Notes under the pieces: generated by a model
Databases searched by the model: none
The model's input: the letters and a program-made list of their open reading frames with translations, nothing else
Told to the model about the DNA's origin: nothing
Assembly (NCBI GenBank): GCA_965209065.1
Contig: OZ242373.1
Span: forward strand, 1,054,001-1,118,000
Direction: 5' to 3'
Length of the DNA stretch: 64,000 nucleotides
Source: CBDBUR01 sp965209065
Lineage (GTDB): Bacteria > Pseudomonadota > Alphaproteobacteria > JAPOUT01 > G958296285
Shown: positions 16,605 through 25,632 of the stretch, in pieces
How positions within the stretch are numbered: the stretch's first letter is position 1
Layout of the letters: each line of letters starts with the position of its first letter
Program-made: the position numbers and the translations under genes

Positions 16605-18188
16605 ATGTCAAAACAGCAATTATTAACCATCAAAGAGGCAAGCCAATGGGCTAGTAAGTTTTTAGATAGAGATGTTAGCGAATCCAACATTTCTTACCTC
16701 GTCCAATACGGCAAAATTAGAAAACACATCGCGAATAAATCGGTTGCTGTTTATGTGTGCGACTTGAAAGCTTATTACAACTCTTACCACGGCAAACGTG
16801 AAATAAATTGGAAAAGGCAACTCGGTAAAGATTTGAACTGGGGGCTGTCTTTTGACCATCTGCGTGAAAAGGATACAACAAAACATGTCCACCGACTCCA
16901 TCCTTATAAAGGGAAATTTATTCCTCAACTTGTAGACTATTTCATTGGCAACCAGACTGATGCCTTTAAGAAAAAAAACTTTTTCCAAAAAGGCAATATT
17001 ATCCTTGATCCTTTTTCAGGCTCAGGAACAACTTTAGTTCAAGCAAAAGAATTAGATTTACATTCCATCGGTATAGATATTTCACGCTTCAATTCTATGA
17101 TAGCAGAAGTCAAACTAAGCGATTATAATTTCTCAACTCTAAACAAAGATATCACTAAGATAAAATATGCCATTGCTAACTATGAAACCAAGAACAACAT
17201 TACTGCTTTTGAAAAAGAATTGATGGAAAAATTATACTCTTTCAACAAAAAAAACTTTCCTAGCCCTGATTTTAAGTATCAAGTTCAGCGTGGCTCTATC
17301 GACGAAGAGACTTTTTCCAAAATACAAAATAAAAAATTTCTAAAAATTTATAATGACCTAGTAAAAAAATATAATATAAAGCTGCAACAAAAAACCAATG
17401 ATAGCTTTATATCTCTATGGTTTATAGAAAATGTGAGAGAAGAAATAGATTATGCCTTTAGCCAAATTAAAAACATAAAAGATAGCAAAAACAAAAAAGC
17501 CCTTGCTTTAATATTAAGCAGAACGATGAGGTCATGCCGCGCGACACCTCACTCCGACTTAGGAACGCTTAAACAACCGCAATGGGAGACCTATTACTGC
17601 TGGAAACATAAGAAAATATGCAAGCCTATTTTCTCTATAAAAAATTGGTTTGCGCGCTACGCAACTGATTTAATAAACAGATTAGAAGTTTATGATAATC
17701 TTAAAAAAAATTGTTTCCATTTTATCATTACAGGAGATTCAAGGGAAATTGATTTATTAAAAAAAATAAAAGAAAACAACGAGCATTTTTATCAACAAAT
17801 AAGAGCAAATAAAATTGCTGGCATTTTCACTTCCCCCCCTTATGTTGGGCAAATTGATTACCACGAACAACACGCCTATGCATACGACCTCTTTAACTTT
17901 AAGCGTAATGACAAATTAGAAATTGGGCCTTTACATAAAGGGCAAGGCGTTGGAGCAAAACTTTCTTATATTGAAGGCATTGCTGACACTTTGTTAAATT
18001 GTAAAAAACATCTAACGCCAGATTTTAACGCTTTTATTGTAGCCAACGATAAGCATAATCTATACCCCACTATCGCCGATAAAGCGGAAATGAAAATAGT
18101 TAATCAGTTTAAGCGTCCTGTCTTAAATCGCACTGAAAGGGATAAAACACCTTATGCAGAAAGTATTTTTCATATAAAAGCAAAATAA
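16605..18188 (+). CDS. DNA methyltransferase of a type II restriction-modification pair
   Basis: A 527-residue protein. Residues 1-60 look like a helix-turn-helix or excisionase-type DNA-binding domain (LTIKEASQWASKFL ... NISYLVQYGKIRKH). The methylase has motif I DPFSGSGTTL (Asp135) and motif IV TSPPY (Thr409-Tyr413), a pattern of amino-methyltransferases making N4-methylcytosine or N6-methyladenine. The long insert between the motifs probably holds the target-recognition domain. The ATG at 16605 has AAAGGTGA upstream, and a TATAAT lies at 16578-16583 just after pgk. AT-rich; paired with the nuclease 2 bases downstream. Confidence 0.85.
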   Translation: MSKQQLLTIKEASQWASKFLDRDVSESNISYLVQYGKIRKHIANKSVAVYVCDLKAYYNSYHGKREINWKRQLGKDLNWGLSFDHLREKDTTKHVHRLHPYKGKFIPQLVDYFIGNQTDAFKKKNFFQKGNIILDPFSGSGTTLVQAKELDLHSIGIDISRFNSMIAEVKLSDYNFSTLNKDITKIKYAIANYETKNNITAFEKELMEKLYSFNKKNFPSPDFKYQVQRGSIDEETFSKIQNKKFLKIYNDLVKKYNIKLQQKTNDSFISLWFIENVREEIDYAFSQIKNIKDSKNKKALALILSRTMRSCRATPHSDLGTLKQPQWETYYCWKHKKICKPIFSIKNWFARYATDLINRLEVYDNLKKNCFHFIITGDSREIDLLKKIKENNEHFYQQIRANKIAGIFTSPPYVGQIDYHEQHAYAYDLFNFKRNDKLEIGPLHKGQGVGAKLSYIEGIADTLLNCKKHLTPDFNAFIVANDKHNLYPTIADKAEMKIVNQFKRPVLNRTERDKTPYAESIFHIKAK

Positions 18189-18190
18189 TC

Positions 18191-18970
18191 ATGCCTTTAT
18201 CTCCCAAACAAAAACAAGCAATAAAATCTCTGCTAGTAGAAAAAATTAGAACGAAACTTGAAAAGTATAACCCTGAAACTTCCGCAATGCCTTTTCATTA
18301 TCGCTTACTAGGAAGAGACAGAATGGCTCTATACTCATTTATCCATTCTGTTAATACAATTCTAGGGGCTTCAATTTTTGAGAAAGCTGCTGAAATTATC
18401 ATTGAACCCAAAGCAAAAATCGCTATTAGCCAGTATAAACGATTGGAGGGCTATATCTGCGATGAAGCGGTTCTAAAAATAGAGCATATTATAGATGAAT
18501 TAAAAGAAGCTAAAAGAAAAACAAACAAACAAGAAGAAACAAAAGAAATTTTATCGGTTGCAACAACTAAAAATAATACTAATATCAAAAAAGCAAGAGT
18601 TGATTTGTTTGCCGAAATGAATGATGGCACAGAATATTATTTCGAATTAAAAACGGCGAAACCAAACATTGCTAGTTTTATTCAAACAAAAAGACAACTA
18701 TTAAACTGGATTGCTATGCGGGGGAGTCAAGACCCTAAAGTAAAAATAAAAACTATTCTTGCTATCCCCTACAATCCATACGAACCTAAACCTTATGAGC
18801 GCTGGACTTTACAAGGTTTATTTGACTTAAAAGAAGAGGTTCTTGTAGGAAAAGATTTTTGGGATTTTCTCGGCGGCAAAAATTGCTATGAGGACTTATT
18901 AAAGATATTTGAAGAGGCGGGGCTAACCTTATATGATGAAATTGACAAAAAAATGCGCGGATTAAAATAA
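18191..18970 (+). CDS. Type II restriction endonuclease, TdeIII-like
   Basis: A 259-residue protein that I recognise as resembling the TdeIII family (PF09520): FHYRLLGRDRMALYSFIHS, the catalytic pattern Asp138 in RVDLFAEM and Glu152-x-Lys154 in FELKTAKP, and the conserved IPYNPYEPKPYERWTLQGLF plus FWDFLGG. It starts 2 bases after the methylase stop, so the pair is co-translated. From memory, characterised members cut GGNCC; applying that here is inference. Its end contains a TTGACA that may serve as the -35 of carA. Confidence 0.78.
   Translation: MPLSPKQKQAIKSLLVEKIRTKLEKYNPETSAMPFHYRLLGRDRMALYSFIHSVNTILGASIFEKAAEIIIEPKAKIAISQYKRLEGYICDEAVLKIEHIIDELKEAKRKTNKQEETKEILSVATTKNNTNIKKARVDLFAEMNDGTEYYFELKTAKPNIASFIQTKRQLLNWIAMRGSQDPKVKIKTILAIPYNPYEPKPYERWTLQGLFDLKEEVLVGKDFWDFLGGKNCYEDLLKIFEEAGLTLYDEIDKKMRGLK
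18942..18968 (+). promoter_or_regulatory. Candidate carA promoter inside the end of the restriction gene
   Basis: TTGACA at 18942-18947 is a perfect -35. TAAAAT at 18963-18968 follows after a short 15-base spacer and lies 6 bases before the carA ATG, which has no ribosome site. If active, it gives a leaderless carA mRNA. The short spacer makes this uncertain. Confidence 0.35.
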
Positions 18971-18974
18971 TTTA

Positions 18975-20141
18975 ATGAGTTATCTTTTCAACAACAAAAA
19001 TCACGACGCGGTGCTTGTGCTTGAGAGCGGTGAGAGCTTTTGGGGCTACGGCATCGGCGCGCGCGGCGAGAACGTCGGCGAATTGTGCTTCAATACCGCC
19101 ATGACCGGCTATCAAGAAATTATTACCGACCTCTCTTACGCCGGGCAGATTATCACTTTTACTTTTCCTCATATCGGCAATGTCGGCATCAACGAGGAGG
19201 ATGTTGAAGCAACCCAGCACCTAGACCTGCGCGGAGTCGTGATGCGCGAAGCCCCCACCGCGCCCTCGAACTGGCGCGCGCACGAAGACTTCAGCCGCTG
19301 GCTCGAAAAATGCGGCATCATTGGCATCGCCGGCATAGACACGCGGCTCATCACAAAAAGCCTGCGCGATAAAGGCTTCACCAAAGCCGCCATCGCTTGC
19401 GGGCAGGAACTCGATGTTCAGCAGCTCCAAGAGAAAGCGAAGCAATGGCACGGGTTGCTAAACGCCGATTGTGCTAAAGAGGTCTCCACCAAAACGCAAA
19501 AACTCTGGAGCGGTGGCGGCGAATGGAGTTTCGCTAAAAAAGAAAACACACACCCGCCCCAAAAAAGATATGAGGTGGTGGCTTTAGACTACGGCATTAA
19601 GAAAAACATCTTGCGCCTGTTCGAAAAATTTGATTGCGCGGTGCAGATTGTCCCTGCCGATAGCTCGGCTGAAACTATTTTGAGCCTCAACCCCGATGGC
19701 ATATTTCTTTCCAACGGACCGGGCGACCCCGCCGCCACCGGTGCGGCTTACGCCATCGCCACGATAGAGAAGCTCATCGCGGCGGACAAACCTATCTTTG
19801 GCATTTGTCTCGGTCATCAGCTGTTGGCACTTGCGCTCGGCGCGCGCACGCAGAAAATGCATCAAGGACACCATGGGGCAAACCACCCGGTCAAAAATCT
19901 TATTAGCGGCGCGGTCGAGATAACCTCTATGAATCACGGCTGGACGGTTGCGCGCGACTCCTTGCCCGCGAATGTCAAAGAAACCCATGTCAGCCTGTTT
20001 GACAACACAAACTGCGGGCTTCTCGTTGAAGATAAAGGAATTTTCTCCGTCCAATATCACCCCGAAGCCTCGCCCGGCCCGATGGATAGCCAATATCTCT
20101 TTCGCCAATTCTGCGCTATAATGGAAACTAGGAAACCTTAA
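18975..20141 (+). CDS. carA: Carbamoyl-phosphate synthase small (glutaminase) subunit
   Basis: A 388-residue subunit that hydrolyses glutamine and passes ammonia to CarB for pyrimidine and arginine synthesis. The N-terminal CPSase domain shows ESGESFWGYGIGARG and FNTAMTGYQEI. The class I amidotransferase half has the catalytic Cys in FGICLGHQLLALALG and the His-Glu pair in YHPEASPGP. It begins 4 bases after the restriction gene. carB is not adjacent: two unrelated genes lie between. Confidence 0.96.
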   Translation: MSYLFNNKNHDAVLVLESGESFWGYGIGARGENVGELCFNTAMTGYQEIITDLSYAGQIITFTFPHIGNVGINEEDVEATQHLDLRGVVMREAPTAPSNWRAHEDFSRWLEKCGIIGIAGIDTRLITKSLRDKGFTKAAIACGQELDVQQLQEKAKQWHGLLNADCAKEVSTKTQKLWSGGGEWSFAKKENTHPPQKRYEVVALDYGIKKNILRLFEKFDCAVQIVPADSSAETILSLNPDGIFLSNGPGDPAATGAAYAIATIEKLIAADKPIFGICLGHQLLALALGARTQKMHQGHHGANHPVKNLISGAVEITSMNHGWTVARDSLPANVKETHVSLFDNTNCGLLVEDKGIFSVQYHPEASPGPMDSQYLFRQFCAIMETRKP

Positions 20142-20157
20142 ACAAAAGGAGTAAATT

Positions 20158-20433
20158 ATGGCTAACTTAATGACTATGGTAGATGAGAGACTGAAAACTA
20201 AAATGCGTTGGTATGACATAAGTCTGACAAAGCTTGCGGTTTTATTTTTCACCTTAGCGCTGGTAGGCGCATTCCCCGTTATCGCAGAATCTCTAGATTG
20301 GCGGGTTTTTTACGTCCTATCCTTCATCGTGGCACTGCCTGCCGTGCTGCGCATTTTCTCCGAGCTATGGGTGAGAACCTTCTATATCATCTGGTATGGA
20401 CTCATCTATCTCGCAATTTATTATTTTGCTTAA
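20158..20433 (+). CDS. Small membrane protein of unknown function
   Basis: A 91-residue protein with a charged N-terminus (about 25 residues) and three hydrophobic segments at about 27-43, 50-66 and 71-90. I do not recognise a family. AAAGGAG lies 7 bases before the ATG. It sits 16 bases after carA and could be co-transcribed with it. A TATAAT also occurs at the carA end near 20117 and might give it its own start. Confidence 0.6.
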   Translation: MANLMTMVDERLKTKMRWYDISLTKLAVLFFTLALVGAFPVIAESLDWRVFYVLSFIVALPAVLRIFSELWVRTFYIIWYGLIYLAIYYFA

Positions 20434-20499
20434 ATAAGTCTCGCGAGAAAGGGCTTTATTCTTTATACTAGCTCTCAGTCATTTGAGGGAACGAGACCG

Positions 20500-21906
20500 A
20501 TGAAACTAACCTTTGATAGAATAGTCATTTTGCTAACGAGCACCTTTGTCCTTGCCGTTTTGGTTTTGCTTTATGGGCTTTGGCTTCACCCTCTGTTTAA
20601 GGTGATGGTCGGCTATTCGGCGCAGACTGCCTGCCAGCAGCACTTCATCGCGCAGCGTGAGCCGCGCTTCACCTATCAACGCGAATTGTCAGGCGCAACG
20701 GCTGCTCCCACCGAAATAAAGAACAATAATAAGGTCATTGCCACAACGCCCTATCTGCCTCTTTATTCTAGTTTTAGTGTTTTTATTCCTCAGGTGGGTT
20801 GTGTGCTGGGCTGGGAAGACCCAAAAAGCAAATCCAAGAAAAACGATGATGAATATAGTTATGACGAGGAAGAAAATTTTGAACTAAAAGACTATAGCTT
20901 CCAAACCAATTACCCGCCCATTGCGGCGCAAAAGCTGCCGCGGCGCATAAACCGCGCAGCGCAAAAAATTGCTGAGGCTTATGTTGCTAAAAAGGCGCTC
21001 TTCACGCGTGGGTTTGTGGTTTTTCATAAAGGCGCCATCATCGCCGAAGTCTATGGCGATGGCGCAAAGCCTTCAACGCCTCATCAAGGCTGGTCTATGA
21101 CAAAAAGTCTGCTCCATGCTGTTTATGGTGTTGCTATCCAAAAAAACTTAATCAATGTTGAGGCATCGCCTTCGGTTGCTTTGTGGCAGAGCATAAACGA
21201 TAAGCGCAACAAAATTACGTTTGATGAATTATTTAGAATGTCTAGCGGGCTTGCCTTTGACGAAACCTATGGTGGTGCTTCTGCGGTTACCGAAATGCTT
21301 TTCACAAAAAAGAACAGCGGATATTTTGCTGCGCAGTATTTTTTAGAAAACAGAAGAGAAAAACGCTGGCATTATTCTAGCGGCACTTCTAATATCTTGA
21401 GCTGGATTTACACAAAAGAAATGAGAAAAAAGAACAAGGACCCGCTCGGCTTTATGCGCGATAACTTGTTTAAGCCTTTGGGAATGTCTTCTATGGTTGT
21501 CTCGCCTGATTTTGTCGGCACGCCGGTTGCTTCTTCCTTTGGTTTTGCCACAACCGAAGACTGGCTCAAGCTCGGCGTGCTCTATCTGCAAAAGGGGCGG
21601 TGGCAAGGCAAGCAGCTTGTGCCTGCTGCGTGGGTGGAGAAAGCCGCGCGCTCTATCACCAAAGGCTCTAAAGGAAAGTATAGCCACCACTGGTGGCTCA
21701 ATGACCCCGAGAGCAAATTCGTGCGCGAGTATCCTAGCGTGCCGCGCGATGCCTATTGGGCAGGCGGCTTTAACGGACAAACTGTTATGGTTATTCCCTC
21801 GCGCGAAATGGTTGTCGCGCGCGTGGGCTGGACGGTCGGGGGCAAAACGCAACTTGATGAAGTCCTCGCCGAATTGCTAGCCATAAAAAAGTCCATAAGA
21901 AAATAG
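20500..21906 (+). CDS. Membrane-anchored class-C serine hydrolase
   Basis: A 468-residue protein with an N-terminal signal anchor (ILLTSTFVLAVLVLLYGLWL), then a beta-lactamase-type domain. The nucleophile motif is SMTK (Ser199-Lys202), the tyrosine motif is YSSGTSN, and the third motif lies in YWAGGFNGQTVMV. This arrangement resembles 6-aminohexanoate-dimer hydrolase-like and related periplasmic hydrolases; the substrate is unknown. It is only distantly like the pair at 4.3-6.9 kb. It ends in a TAGTG junction with carB, so it lies inside the carA-carB stretch. Confidence 0.82.
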   Translation: MKLTFDRIVILLTSTFVLAVLVLLYGLWLHPLFKVMVGYSAQTACQQHFIAQREPRFTYQRELSGATAAPTEIKNNNKVIATTPYLPLYSSFSVFIPQVGCVLGWEDPKSKSKKNDDEYSYDEEENFELKDYSFQTNYPPIAAQKLPRRINRAAQKIAEAYVAKKALFTRGFVVFHKGAIIAEVYGDGAKPSTPHQGWSMTKSLLHAVYGVAIQKNLINVEASPSVALWQSINDKRNKITFDELFRMSSGLAFDETYGGASAVTEMLFTKKNSGYFAAQYFLENRREKRWHYSSGTSNILSWIYTKEMRKKNKDPLGFMRDNLFKPLGMSSMVVSPDFVGTPVASSFGFATTEDWLKLGVLYLQKGRWQGKQLVPAAWVEKAARSITKGSKGKYSHHWWLNDPESKFVREYPSVPRDAYWAGGFNGQTVMVIPSREMVVARVGWTVGGKTQLDEVLAELLAIKKSIRK

Positions 21907-24900
21907 TGCCTAAAAGAACGGACATTGACTCTATTCTCGTTATCGGGGCGGGACCTATCATCATCGGGCAGGCGTGCGAGTTTGACTACTCAGGAACGCA
22001 AGCGTGTAAAACCCTGCGCGAGGAAGGCTATCGCGTTATTCTTATCAACTCCAACCCCGCCACCATTATGACCGACCCCGAAACGGCTGACAAAACTTAT
22101 ATTGAACCCATCAATGCTAGTTTTGTTGAAAAGGTTATCGCGCGCGAAAAACCGCAAGCGCTCTTGCCCACGATGGGCGGACAAACCGCGCTCAATGTTG
22201 CTTTAGAGCTTTCACGCGAGGGCATCTTACAAAAATATGGCGTCAAGCTCATCGGCGCTAACGAAAGCGCGATTGAAAAGGCAGAGGACCGAGGCTTGTT
22301 CCAAAAAACAATGAAGGAAATTGGCTTAGAGACACCGCGCTCTTTTACTGCTTCCTCTTTGGAAGAAGCCGAAAGTAGATTAAATGACATTGGCTTGCCG
22401 GCTATTATTCGCCCGTCTTTTACGCTCGGCGGTTGGGGCGGCGGCGCGGCGCACAATAAAGAGCAATTCGTTAAAATTGCAACCGCCGGGTTAAAAGCCT
22501 CGCCCGCCCATACCATCTTGGTGGAAGAAAGCGTGCTCGGCTGGAAAGAGTTTGAAATGGAAGTCGTGCGCGATAAAAAAGATAACGCGATTATCGTTTG
22601 CTCTATTGAAAATATAGACCCGATGGGAATTCACACCGGCGATTCCATAACCGTTGCGCCCGCGCTCACGCTGACCGATAAAGAATATCAGCACATGCGC
22701 ACCGCAAGCATCAACTGCCTGCGCGCTATTGGTGTGGAGACCGGCGGCTCTAATGTGCAGTTTGCCGTCAATCCCCAGACCGGCAGGCAGGTGGTGATTG
22801 AAATGAACCCGCGCGTGTCGCGCTCCTCCGCGCTGGCTTCTAAAGCGACTGGATTTCCCATCGCTAAAGTTGCGGCGAAGCTTGCGGTGGGATATACCCT
22901 CGATGAAATCAGCAACGACATCACCAAAACCACGCCCGCGAGCTTTGAGCCCGTGCTTGATTATGTGGTGGTCAAGGTGCCGCGCTTTGCTTTTGAGAAA
23001 TTTCCTACCGAAAGCGGAGAGCTGACAACTTCTATGCAGTCGGTTGGCGAGGCGATGGCGCTCGGGCGCAACTTCCCTGAGGCTTTACAAAAAGCGCTCT
23101 GCTCGCTTGAGACTGGGCTTTGCGGCTTGAACGAAATTGAAACCGACCCCGCTAAAATTCGCGCTTGCCTCGATAGACCTTTGCCGAACCGACTTCAATA
23201 TATCGCCGATGCGTGCCGCTGCGCCATTCCCCTCGATGAAATAGCCGCGCGCACGAAAATTGACCTCTGGTTCATTCGCCAAATTGCCGAGCTGGTTGAA
23301 GTGGAAAAAGAAATAAAAAAATCTCCTCCGAATGATAGCGCAAGCTGGCAGGCTGTCAAAAGTTTGGGCTTCTCCGATAATCGGCTGTGCCAGCTAACCG
23401 GGCAAACCCTTGACGAAATAACGACCGCGCGCAACGCTCATCAAGTGCGTAGTGTGTTTAAGCGCGTAGATAGTTGCGCCGCCGAATTTCAAGCCGAAAC
23501 CGCCTATATGTATTCCACTTACGACCAAGAATGTGAAGCCAAGCCGAGCAATAAAAACAAAGCGATTATTTTGGGCGGCGGTCCTAATCGTATCGGGCAA
23601 GGAATTGAATTTGATTATTGCTGTTGCCACGCCTCCTTCGCGCTGGCGGAAGAGGGCGTTGAAAGCATTATGATAAACTGCAATCCCGAAACCGTCTCAA
23701 CCGATTACGACATCAGCGATAGGCTTTACTTCGAGCCGCTGAGCGAAGAGCATGTGCTTGCCATTATCCAAAAAGAGCAGGAGGCGGGCAAGCTGCTCGG
23801 TGTTATTTTACAATTCGGCGGGCAAACCCCGCTCAAGCTGGCAGACGCGCTGGCGGCGGCGGGCATTCCCGTGCTTGGCACTTCGCCCGATGCGATTGAC
23901 CTCGCCGAAAACCGCGAGCGCTTTCAACAACTTTTGCATTCGCTCAACCTACAGCAGCCGCGAAACGGCTTGGCGCATTCTCTGGAGGAAGCGAAAGCGC
24001 ACGCGCAGGAAATAGGCTATCCCATTATGGTGCGCCCTTCTTATGTGCTCGGCGGGCGCGCGATGGAAATTATTCACGCTGAGCCGCAGCTAGAAAAATA
24101 CTTCCGCGAGGTTGTCAGCACGCCCGATATGTCTGGCAATCCTGTTCTTGTGGAAGCCTATCTGCGCGATGCGATAGAGGTTGATGTCGATGCGCTCGGC
24201 GATGGCGAGGCGGCTTTGGTCTGCGGCATTATGGAGCATATCGAAGAAGCCGGCGTCCATTCCGGCGATAGCGCATGCGCGCTACCGACTTACTCTTTGC
24301 CGCCCGATGTCATTAAAGAAATTAAAACGCAAACACTCGCTTTGGCGCGCGCGCTAAAAATAAAAGGGCTGATGAATATTCAATTCGCCGTTTTAGAAAA
24401 AGAAATTTTTGTGATTGAAGTGAATCCGCGCGCATCGCGCACCGTGCCTTTTGTTGCTAAGGCTTATGGTGTGCCTCTGGTTAAAATGGCAGTGCGCTTG
24501 ATGCTTGGCGACAACATATCCACCCTCAACTTTCCGCCCGTGCCGAAAACTTTCGCGGTCAAAGAGGCGGTCTTTCCTTTTCAACGCTTTCCTAATATGG
24601 ATACGCTCTTGGGTCCTGAGATGCGCTCCACCGGCGAGGTGATGGGACTCGCTCAAACTTTCCCGCTCGCTTTTGCGAAAAGCCAAATCGCGTGCGGACT
24701 AGACCTGCCGCAAAGCGGGTGCGCTTTCATCTCTGTTAAGCAGAGCGATAAAGAAAAATTCCTCCCAGTCGCGCAGAAACTTTACGGCTTAGGCTTTACG
24801 CTCCTCGCGACCGACGGCACCGCAACTTTCCTCCGCCAGCAAGGTCTCCCCGTGCGGCGAATCAATAAAGTGCTTCAAGGCAGCCCTCATATCGTCGATA

Positions 24901-25103
24901 TTATTGAGCAAAATCAAATCGGGCTTATGTTTAATACCACCGAGGGCACGCAATCTATTCTCGATTCGCGCTCTCTGCGGCGCGCGGCGCTTATGGCGCA
25001 AATCCCCTATTATACGACCTTTTCTGGCGCTCACGCCGCCACTGAAGCTATCGCCCACATTAAAACTCAAAAATTCCAAATTCTAGCTTTACAAGACAGA
25101 TAG
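21906..25103 (+). CDS. carB: Carbamoyl-phosphate synthase large subunit
   Basis: A 1065-residue synthetase using bicarbonate, ammonia and two ATP. Two homologous halves are visible, each with an ATP-grasp domain: the first begins ILVIGAGPIIIGQACEFDYS, the second AIILGGGPNRIGQGIEFDY. An oligomerisation linker separates them and a C-terminal MGS-like regulatory domain (about 930-1065) follows. The start is GTG at 21906, overlapping the upstream stop by one base, so translation is probably coupled to the serine hydrolase. Length is normal. Confidence 0.97.
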   Translation: MPKRTDIDSILVIGAGPIIIGQACEFDYSGTQACKTLREEGYRVILINSNPATIMTDPETADKTYIEPINASFVEKVIAREKPQALLPTMGGQTALNVALELSREGILQKYGVKLIGANESAIEKAEDRGLFQKTMKEIGLETPRSFTASSLEEAESRLNDIGLPAIIRPSFTLGGWGGGAAHNKEQFVKIATAGLKASPAHTILVEESVLGWKEFEMEVVRDKKDNAIIVCSIENIDPMGIHTGDSITVAPALTLTDKEYQHMRTASINCLRAIGVETGGSNVQFAVNPQTGRQVVIEMNPRVSRSSALASKATGFPIAKVAAKLAVGYTLDEISNDITKTTPASFEPVLDYVVVKVPRFAFEKFPTESGELTTSMQSVGEAMALGRNFPEALQKALCSLETGLCGLNEIETDPAKIRACLDRPLPNRLQYIADACRCAIPLDEIAARTKIDLWFIRQIAELVEVEKEIKKSPPNDSASWQAVKSLGFSDNRLCQLTGQTLDEITTARNAHQVRSVFKRVDSCAAEFQAETAYMYSTYDQECEAKPSNKNKAIILGGGPNRIGQGIEFDYCCCHASFALAEEGVESIMINCNPETVSTDYDISDRLYFEPLSEEHVLAIIQKEQEAGKLLGVILQFGGQTPLKLADALAAAGIPVLGTSPDAIDLAENRERFQQLLHSLNLQQPRNGLAHSLEEAKAHAQEIGYPIMVRPSYVLGGRAMEIIHAEPQLEKYFREVVSTPDMSGNPVLVEAYLRDAIEVDVDALGDGEAALVCGIMEHIEEAGVHSGDSACALPTYSLPPDVIKEIKTQTLALARALKIKGLMNIQFAVLEKEIFVIEVNPRASRTVPFVAKAYGVPLVKMAVRLMLGDNISTLNFPPVPKTFAVKEAVFPFQRFPNMDTLLGPEMRSTGEVMGLAQTFPLAFAKSQIACGLDLPQSGCAFISVKQSDKEKFLPVAQKLYGLGFTLLATDGTATFLRQQGLPVRRINKVLQGSPHIVDIIEQNQIGLMFNTTEGTQSILDSRSLRRAALMAQIPYYTTFSGAHAATEAIAHIKTQKFQILALQDR

Positions 25104-25146
25104 GAATAAAATAAATATAGAGGCTCACTAAAAACCGGAGGCAATT

Positions 25147-25632
25147 ATGACCGAACGCATTCCTATGACACAAACCGGCTTTGACTCGATGAAGGTCGAG
25201 CTCAAGCAGCTCACCGAAACCGAGCGCCCGCAAATTATCGAGGAAATCGCCCGCGCGCGCGCGCTCGGCGACCTTAGCGAAAATGCCGAATATCACGCCG
25301 CGAAAGAACGGCAAGGACATACCGAAACCCGAATCCAGCAGCTTGAAGATAGAATTCAACGCGCCGAAATTATTTATCCCGAGAAACTATCCGGCGGTGA
25401 AATTAAATTTGGCGCAACCATTCAGCTAGAGGACGAGGATAGCGGAGAAAAATTTACCTATCAGCTTGTCGGCGAATTTGAATCCGATGTTAAGAAAGGC
25501 AAAATTTCTATTTCCTCTCCTATCGCGCGCGCGCTGATTGGCAAAAAGAAAGGCGATAGCGTCCATATTTCTATCCCCGCCGGCGAAAAAGATTTTGAAG
25601 TGCTTAAAGTGCAATATAAGAAAATAGCTTAA
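25147..25632 (+). CDS. greA: Transcription elongation factor GreA
   Basis: A 161-residue factor that rescues backtracked RNA polymerase by stimulating transcript cleavage. The N-terminal coiled coil carries the acidic tip (ARALGDLSENAEYHAAKE). The C-terminal FKBP-like domain shows SPIARALIGKKKGDSV and PAGEKDFEVLKV. CCGGAGG precedes the ATG. carB-greA-trxB in this order is common in Alphaproteobacteria. Confidence 0.95.
   Translation: MTERIPMTQTGFDSMKVELKQLTETERPQIIEEIARARALGDLSENAEYHAAKERQGHTETRIQQLEDRIQRAEIIYPEKLSGGEIKFGATIQLEDEDSGEKFTYQLVGEFESDVKKGKISISSPIARALIGKKKGDSVHISIPAGEKDFEVLKVQYKKIA

Noticed and set aside
19584..20252. A 222-codon minus-strand frame across the carA end
   Set aside because: It covers the amidotransferase half of carA in antisense and has no ribosome site or known motif.
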